Below, one piece after another: positions 57,081 through 64,000 of a stretch of 64,000 bases of DNA. The first letter of the stretch is position 1, and each line of letters opens with the position of its first letter. The notes beneath the pieces were generated by a model. That model was not told where the DNA came from, did not search any database, and worked only from the letters and a program-made list of their open reading frames with translations. The stretch is from Micropterix aruncella (taxonomy: Eukaryota; Arthropoda; Insecta; Lepidoptera; Micropterigidae), in contig OX155963.1 of NCBI GenBank assembly GCA_944548615.1, positions 17,078,075 through 17,142,074 on the forward strand, read 5' to 3'. Made by a program: the position numbers and the translations under genes.

Positions 57081-60000
57081 TGTGGGCAGAGGGGTACGTT
57101 TTGACGAACGTCTTTGGTTAGCGTTACGCGCTGTCGAATTTTTCTAACGTTTGCATATCCGCGTGGGCCGAATAGCAGGACATCTGGCGGCCATATCCGA
57201 GCCCTTACGACCCGTGACGTATTACCTTCGCTTTAAATTTTGTTCTAAGATAAGCTACAGTTTGGTATACTGTGCGTGCAATGAGCATTAATTAAACTGT
57301 TTTTTTAATGTTTTTAATATTATCCACGTTAAAGTACGCCTAATATATATGAATTTATGGTCCTGAAAAGAAATCATTTATTGGAATAGCTTTTACCTGC
57401 ACGACATTTTTTCAAAAGTATTCAAGCTTGTAATAAACTTAAGCATTTGAGACAGCTTTTTTATATGACTAGTAAATCCCCCCCCCCCCCCAAAGCGCTA
57501 TTTAATTGATGTCTAGTTCTTTAGAAAATATCAATGTAAAATGGGCCACTCCGGTGACCCACAAGTAAATCGGTCGATAATTGAGCGGAGGAGGCGGGAC
57601 GAGGACGTTGCAGTCGTCGCACTCATTTGCAAAGGCGAACGCTCTATCGCCAGCGATGCAACCCGCAACGGCCCGGGATCCCATTCCATGTACGAGTACA
57701 TATTTTACATAACGAAATCAATGAATATCAAGCAAGTTCATAGTTTATTATACGTGTGTTCGGGATAAGCCATCATTAATTGCAGAGAGTAACTGTATGC
57801 TCATGAAACTAAACAAGAAAATATTTTTTGAACTGAAAAAATATGTTGTATTCGATACTTGAAGATAATACACGAAGTTATTCTACGTGAAAATTGAGCA
57901 TAAACAATACTTTTCCTCTGTAACAAAGACCTAATAAAAAATGCGAATGATGTTCAACTCAGTTTTTCTCGCAGAATTATTTCCAGTTAAAGAATAATCT
58001 CGAATATCAAAACATACAGGTATATCACTTTTTTAATTAGAAATCCGAAAATATATATGTCTTTTTATCTTTTTGTACATTTTCCTGCACTTCTGGAATT
58101 AATATCGCCCTAAACCAAACGCTTCAGGCGGGAAAATCAGGGGGGAAAATCTTTTAAGGGTACGAGGGTGGGTAAAAAAAACACGGCCTATTCCCGAATA
58201 AATTTCAGAACCACGTGACGTATTATAAAGTTAATGTATTATAAAAGCCACTCTTTTAAAGTATTAGTTAACAATGTCTTTTCAACTCGACTACTATCAT
58301 ATACGCGTAGTATTACATAATAGGAATACAAAAAACTCCCTGGATTGTCAAAAGAAAGCATATATGATGCCAACAAAGCTTACATGTATGCTACAACGAT
58401 TTACCAATATAGTAGAATAATTTACAATCGTCAAAGAAATTATTAATGTAAATGTTGAGCCATGACTTTATTTATCAGGGTGCAGAATATGGTTCACAAT
58501 GGAAACTGAAAAGGTAGTCCGCTGAGTCATATTTGGGGATGACTGGCAACAAAAGTAAATGAGTCAGGCGTGGCGGAGGTGGTTCGACAGCGAAAACCCC
58601 ATGCCTGGCAGTGCCAGGAGTGAAGAAGTATTGCGCATCACGTTTTCCCTAATAGTTTAGTTATTGTGCGTGAAAAACACGCACTAATAGTTTAATTATT
58701 GTGCGTAACAAACAACGATCTATCGCCTCATAAATTGACATGACCGCGTCTTAATTCTGCAAAAAACCAGCTATAAATTGTTGTCTTACTTAGTAGTGCT
58801 TGATCGCAAAAAAAGCAGTTTGAAGTCGAGCGACACTACACTTAAAACCGTAGATTAAATCCATCATAAGCAAACACGCAATTCGTAAAACGACGTAACA
58901 ATAAAAAAACAAATGACAGATGAAACAAACTTTATTCTACAGTCAATGAGTTTCATTTCTATTTATTTTTTTATTGTCTATATAAGTGGCCATTTCCGGA
59001 AAGTCGCAAGAACGATTAAATAAATCAGTTATGGCACTAAGGCCCGATAGTTCATAGCTTCCTAACGATTCGCAGAAAAAATATATAAACAAAAAACATG
59101 GGTATACTCGTACACCTCTTGAAGATTTCATATTCGATGACCTTAATGAATTATATTTGCTAAACCTTTTATACTTTGGCTAAATGTGTTTTCCTATTTC
59201 ACTCTGTGTATAAAAACAATTTTGACATGTTTTTACTACGCATGTAATAGTTTCTTTCACGCACGACTCCTACTTACTGACGCAACCGTTTACCAGTTTG
59301 TCTATTTTTTATGTTCATGTTTCCCATGTTCCCCGGAAGGATCGTATAGGATTATGTTCATGTTTCCCTATCGCTTATATTAACTAATTACAATTTATCT
59401 GTACAATCCCACTGATTACTCACTACCCGAATGTAAAATAAATAAATTAAAATAAAAAAAAATGGTCATCCACTGTACTTTCACGGTAACAGTAACTGCA
59501 GTACTATCCTGACGTGTGTCTCATGTGAGATTGCTTTGATTCGCGTTCCTAATGATTCTAATGAAATTAGCGTTCTTAAGGTTAACTGCAATGGGCTTTC
59601 AAACTAGTTGAAACTGCTATTTTCCGACACCGAGTGCAATAAATCCGAACGTTTGCATCGGCTCTATGCCTCATGAAATTCGCTCGCATTTAGCAACGGA
59701 TGATTCGCCGATTCGCACTAGAAGACGTTTTATCACGTAAAATATGTACTTAACTTTGGCCGTTCGTTTGCGCCGACGTGAATGACTACGTCCGAAGCCT
59801 TGACACAAATAACGTCCACTTGGTTCGTTCACCTGCGGCAGGTGCGGCTTCAAAGTAAATGCAGAGAGATGAATAAATGTTTAATGTAAATTTACTAAGT
59901 ATCTGATGAATTTTAATGTTAATAATAGCGGACGTTGCCCGGAAGTTTACTCATTTAGTCTTAATCCGGTGCAAAATGACAGCTTACGGTAGGATGGAAA

Positions 60001-60639
60001 TTAACAAAAACAAAATATCGGGAGTAAAAATATTCTTACGTATGGTAAATGGTAATATTCCAGAACTTTGCTATTCAATAATGTTGGATTTAGTATATGG
60101 GCATATTGTAGTATATGGGCATATTGTAGTAGGATTTAGTCTATGGGCACACTTCGCAATCTCTAACTTTTGAGATTCGGAAAAGCACGCAGAGAAGACG
60201 AATTGTCCCAGAGAACGTTCACAAAATATATTATTAAGTAACTCAATTTAACGACACATCATGGACACACAACAGAAACCAAATCAATTTGTTCTGTTTT
60301 TTTTACCATATACAGGCCACGTCAAAGATCTCGGTCCCTCGAACACTGGCTTGAAATGCGTACACAAATATAATATAAGCACATCAAAAACTCTCTCGTG
60401 CAGAGTGATAATTACAGTAGACAGATAGTTTAAAGGGAACAGCAGCGAGATTCGTAAAAAAGCAATTCACCTGTTTTGAATTACAGACTAATAGCGATAA
60501 AACCTTCGCGTACACACGATCCTTTTTTTTAGGATTCCGTACCAAGGCGTACAAACGGAGAGCGTACAATAATGCGATCTACTAGTCTATAGAGATGTAT
60601 TTGGAAAAAAAAACCCTTAAAAATACATACATACTGTGG
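57081..60639. other. unassigned AT-rich stretch
   Basis: It contains a C run of about 13 at 57478, and a 75-codon frame at 57541-57768 (MGHSGDPQVNRSIIERRRRD) without known similarity. TAATAGTTTAGTTATTGTGC is doubled at 58650-58705 around a GTGCGTGAAAAACACGCAC palindrome. AGTATATGGGCATATTGT is doubled at 60092-60130. No gene or element is established. Confidence 0.25.
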
Positions 60640-61240
60640 AAAAAAATAAATTAAATGAAAAAACTCTTTATTGCACAATTAAAAGAAGGTACAATGGCGG
60701 ACTTATTGCTACAATACCTTTTTATTTTTCAGTCAACCAACATGCTGATGTGAAAATAAGGGTAAGCGAAAGAAAGTACAATAAGATACAATAAAATATA
60801 AAATGAAATTTTAAATTATAGCAAATATTATGCATTATATGCGTATCTAAAGCCAAAATCATATAAATAAATTATTTTATATATATACCTACATATATAA
60901 ACAAATACATATATACATACATATATTAAACTGTAAATTAAACTGCCAAAACAAGGTAAGAAAAGGGAAGGGATAACGGAAAGGTTAGAATTTATAGTTC
61001 ATATTTATTGTGAAAGAAGTGCTTTTTCAATGATTGCTTAAATGCGGACAGCGAGCTAGCGCCTCTAATTTTTGGAGGAAGCTGATTGCACAGTCGAGTT
61101 GCATGTACGGAGGAGTATAAAAAAATGGTTTTATGCTTTGGGATACGTAGAGTAAAATAATCGATTTTTGCAATTAAATTACCAAAATTAAACAAACCAA
61201 AAAATAACGCATAAACGCATATATAAAGCAAAGTGCTTAA
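60640..61240 (-). mobile_element. LINE 3' fragment with polyadenylation signal
   Basis: On the minus strand the coding end (61231-60992) is followed by a roughly 330-bp 3' UTR with TA-rich microsatellite. It then has ATTGTGCAATAAAGAGTTTT, i.e. AATAAA just before an A/T-rich end near 60640. This is a different family from those at 9 and 48 kb, having no ATCAGCATCC block. Confidence 0.68.
60992..61231 (-). pseudogene. LINE ORF2 C-terminus
   Basis: The open minus-strand frame reads FTLRIPKHKTIFLYSSVHAT then RLCNQLPPKIRGASSLSAFK and QSLKKHFFHNKYEL before the stop. The RLxNxLPxxIRxxxSLxxFKxxLKxHF pattern is the common C-terminus of insect LINEs of the Jockey/L2-like groups. The upstream catalytic domains are absent, so it is a 5'-truncated copy. 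Confidence 0.72.
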
Positions 61241-61307
61241 TAAAACCTATCAATATCAATCGACTGTTAAAGCTCCTTTTCTTGTCAATTTGTGTGATAA
61301 TGGTTTA

Positions 61308-61867
61308 TAGCAAGAACCTTCTTAATAAGATACGAAACCCTCGGCGCGTAAGTCAAACTAGCACTTAACAGGATTTATTCTTAATTTCCCTAGTATGAAT
61401 CGGGAAGCATCACAAATAATGATTATAAATATATATGAATTCCACTATACAATGGCACACGAAAGTAGGGTGTTGAGTGATCGTAAAAATGGTAAAATTA
61501 AATGCCATCTGCTTAAACGTCGCTTCAACTGGAACTTAAATTTTTCACACATCAGTTTCTCATAATTTATGCATAAAGTTTGATCGCTAGCAAGAACCTT
61601 CTTAATAAGATACGAAACCCTCGGCGCGTAAGTCAAACTAGCACTTAACAGGATTTATTCTTAATTTCCCTAGTATGAATCGGGAAGCATCACAAATAAT
61701 GATTATAAATATATATGAATTCCACTATACAATGGCACACGAAAGTAGGGTGTTGAGTGATCGTAAAAATGGTAAAATTAAATGCCATCTGCTTAAACGT
61801 CGCTTCAACTGGAACTTAAATTTTTCACACATCAGTTTCTCATAATGTATGCATAAAGTTTGATCGC
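61308..61867. repeat. near-perfect 280-bp tandem duplication
   Basis: TAGCAAGAACCTTCTTAATA begins at 61308 and again at 61588, and the two units run in step to TAAAGTTTGATCGCT. I see one difference (CATAATTTATGC against CATAATGTATGC). The unit holds no gene or element ends. It is either a very recent duplication or an assembly artefact. Confidence 0.9.
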
Positions 61868-62394
61868 TGACGAGTAACTACTAGAGAAAGAAATTCACTG
61901 CCCAATAGATCATACTTCAACGCGGTAAAGTTTAATCGCATGTGAATAATCATGCAATTTATGGTGAGCGTAATCTCGGCCGCTTCTCGCAGATAAAAAT
62001 TATTATTAATATTTAACGACTAAAAGATTATCATAGATAAAAATGTATGATTATGATTCTATCGATATGAAGACGGTGTCAGTAAACCATTTCGCTTCAG
62101 TTTATTAAGATATTTTTTTTTACGATTCATGGTTAGCTGAATGGCAAATCGTGGAAGAGTCACAATGTCGAGGTCTACGTTACAGTACCCTCGGTTATAA
62201 AATATATTAACAATGATTACTATTGATAGGAAAAACTACTACGTTCGATATATATATATATAGATGCACACTAGCAAAAATACCAAGTACATACGACTTT
62301 TACGCTACTGTACAATTTCATCGAAACATTCCCGACAACGCTGGTGTTACGTATCTAGCGGATTGTCTCAGATTGACTCTTTCTTCAATAAGGG
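61868..62394. other. unassigned spacer
   Basis: AT-rich; a short TA run at 62251. No features are recognised. Confidence 0.2.
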
Positions 62395-63296
62395 CTGACT
62401 CCTCAGGAGTAGTCCAGATTTTGATGTATCCGCTAGGATAATTATTTAACTTAATTGCTGATATGCAAATAATGAAAAATTGTAAGGAATTTATGTGTTT
62501 AAAGGTGTCGTATTTTAAATTATGAAACACTTCGTTAGGCGGTAAACATTTTTACTTGTGATGAAATTACGAGTGTGGTTCGGTTAGTAGTGAGCGCTAT
62601 GATCTATTTCCTGACTGCCAAAAGGAGGGTTTTACTGCATATGTATGTATGTATTTGCATGCCAATTTGGCTATATTACCGGGTTTCAAATGAGTGAATG
62701 AAATGATTATGATTGAATAAATTGTTTATTTTAATTGTTCAAAACTTCTCTGTATACTATATTAGATGTAATGTTATTATTTCATATAAAAATATATTGT
62801 CTTTCAGGAGTTCCAACCCGAGATACGGTCGCGGTTCCATACCTACTGACTCCTCAGGAGTAGTCCATGATTTTGATGTATCCGCTAGGATAATTATTTA
62901 ACTTAATTGCTGATATGCAAATAATGAAAAATTGTAAGGAATTTCTGTGTTTAAAGGTGTCGTATTTTAAATTATGAAACCCGTGCCCACTTCGTTAGGC
63001 GGTAAACATTTTTACTTGTGATGAAATTACGAGTGTGGTTCGGTTAGTACTGAGCGCTATGATCTATTTCCTGACTGCCAAAAGGAGGGTTTTACTGCAT
63101 ATGTATGTATGTATTTGCATGCCAATTTGGCTATATTACCGGGTTTCAAATGAGTGAATGAAATGATTATGATTGAATAAATTGTTTATTTTAATTGTTC
63201 AAAACTTCTCTGTATACTATATTAGATGTAATGTTATTATTTGATATCAAAATATATTGTCTTTCAGGAGTTCCAACCCGAGATACGGTCGCGGTT
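62395..63296. repeat. 451-bp tandem duplication spanning a Helitron edge
   Basis: CTGACTCCTCAGGAGTAGTC begins at 62395 and 62846. Each unit has about 135 bp of flanking sequence followed by about 315 bp of Helitron (TTCGTTAGGCGGTAAACATT ... CGGTCGCGGTTCCATACCTA). The units differ by a few bases: CAGATTTTG/CATGATTTTG, a 12-base gap at ACCCGTGCCC and TTCATATAA/TTGATATCA. The unit starts at the palindrome ACTCCTCAGGAGT. Confidence 0.85.
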
Positions 63297-63822
63297 CCAT
63301 ACCTATGTCGTATTATCTCTTTAACCATATTTATGCAGTAAAGGGGAAATTATATGCAGTAAAAGGGTGAAGTCTTTTGTTTTAGACACTTGAGACGATA
63401 CATTTACTTATTTTGATAAGAATTCATAATTGTTGATAATATGACCAATAAACATAACGATTAAAATTATTTTTTTAATAAAAAACACTACTTCTTGTGA
63501 CATAAATATAAAAGTTAGACATACGCTGTCGCTGACTTTTTGTAGGCATTAATTAGCAATCTCTACAACTTTTCTCTAGAACTCAATCATATATCTCTCA
63601 TCGTTAAGGCAGCGTTAGTTAGAAACATTATCGTTCGACCGACTTTGGAAATCCGACTACCACGAAAAAGTCTTTTCATTTTTCGGATTAATATATATCC
63701 CATGACACTCACAACTAACGTGGCTTTCTATTAGTAAAAGAATTTTTAAAATCGGTTCTGTAGATCCAGAGATTACTTCCTACAACGTCACAAACTTTAC
63801 CTCTTTATAATATTAGTATAGA
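62982..63822 (-). mobile_element. Helitron, non-autonomous, copy C (3' end altered)
   Basis: Its minus-strand 5' end is intact (TCTATACTAATATTATAAAG at 63822). At the other end, ACTAGCTGACCCGTGCCC is replaced by AAATTATGAAACCCGTGCCC, so the CTAG terminus and terminal hairpin region are lost. Its 5' neighbour (63823 onward) is family X. A partial second copy of its 3' half lies at 62530-62845. Confidence 0.78.
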
Positions 63823-64000
63823 TACACAAATAAATATATTAAAAAGAATAAAAAACATTGTATTTATAATATTTTTTAAAAGATTTTTTTATGAAATATT
63901 TGTGGCTAATGATTTATCCATATAGATACAAGTATAATTTCCGGAGTGTACTCAATCCGACCTTTCATTTGCGATATTTTATGTTAATTTATTGACATTT
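63823..64000 (+). repeat. dispersed repeat family X, fragment cut by window end
   Basis: CACAAATAAATATATTAAAA, then ATTTCCGGAGTGTACTCAAT, then ATGTTAATTTATTGACATTT match the 39.8-kb and 49.9-kb copies. Helitron C is inserted at its left edge. Confidence 0.6.

Noticed and set aside
57541..57768. Possible coding exon MGHSGDPQVNRS...
   Set aside because: The frame is short, there is no known similarity and no clear splice sites. It is kept only as a remark.

Overview
The window looks like transposon-dense, AT-rich DNA from an insect, most probably a moth or butterfly. The evidence is the base composition, several Helitron copies (TC-TATACTAATATTATAAA ... CTAG-T) of a type I associate with Lepidoptera, a DD41D mariner, hAT and Tc1 relics, many MITEs, and a set of LINE tails. 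I found no host gene I can defend. All recognisable protein similarity is to transposases or non-LTR retrotransposons, nearly all broken by stops, frameshifts or truncation. Such gene-poor, nested DNA would fit heterochromatin or a W chromosome, but the sequence alone cannot show that.

Layout. 0-2.2 kb: mariner and Tc1 transposase fossils beside a GC-rich block. 4.4-6.6 kb: a Helitron, a LINE tail and a truncated copy of a GC-rich element here called family T. 7-11.6 kb: a minisatellite, a TTAA-flanked foldback, a LINE C-terminal fragment and an element with an internal tandem duplication. 11.85-13.15 kb: an almost intact DD41D mariner with one premature stop. 13.6-14.4 kb: a non-autonomous hAT with a perfect 8-bp target duplication. 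15-19 kb: a Helitron inside dispersed repeat family X, then several MITEs. 22-27 kb: a pogo-like MITE and a near-identical family T copy. 27.2-29.3 kb: a hAT element with matching ends, an 8-bp duplication and transposase remains, with a MITE nested in it. 30-32 kb: LINE tails. 32.5-36.7 kb: a three-level nest (family X, holding an RLE-type retrotransposon, holding two family T copies). 44.3-47.0 kb: a mariner torn open by TA microsatellite, a MITE and a LINE fragment. 48-50 kb: family X holding a LINE. 51-57 kb: more family T copies. 60.6-63.8 kb: a LINE tail, a fresh 280-bp tandem duplication and a duplicated Helitron.

The most interesting system is family T. It is a GC-rich element of about 707-716 bp with no poly-A tail and no conserved ORF, and its copies are bounded by 12-14 bp target duplications. 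Near its 3' end is a compact three-way-junction RNA fold that is kept by compensatory base changes across four independent versions. Two copies lie head to tail in one target, separated by an exact third copy of the 13-bp target duplication. They belong to two different sequence variants, each matching another copy elsewhere in the window. That argues against a simple duplication of one insertion.
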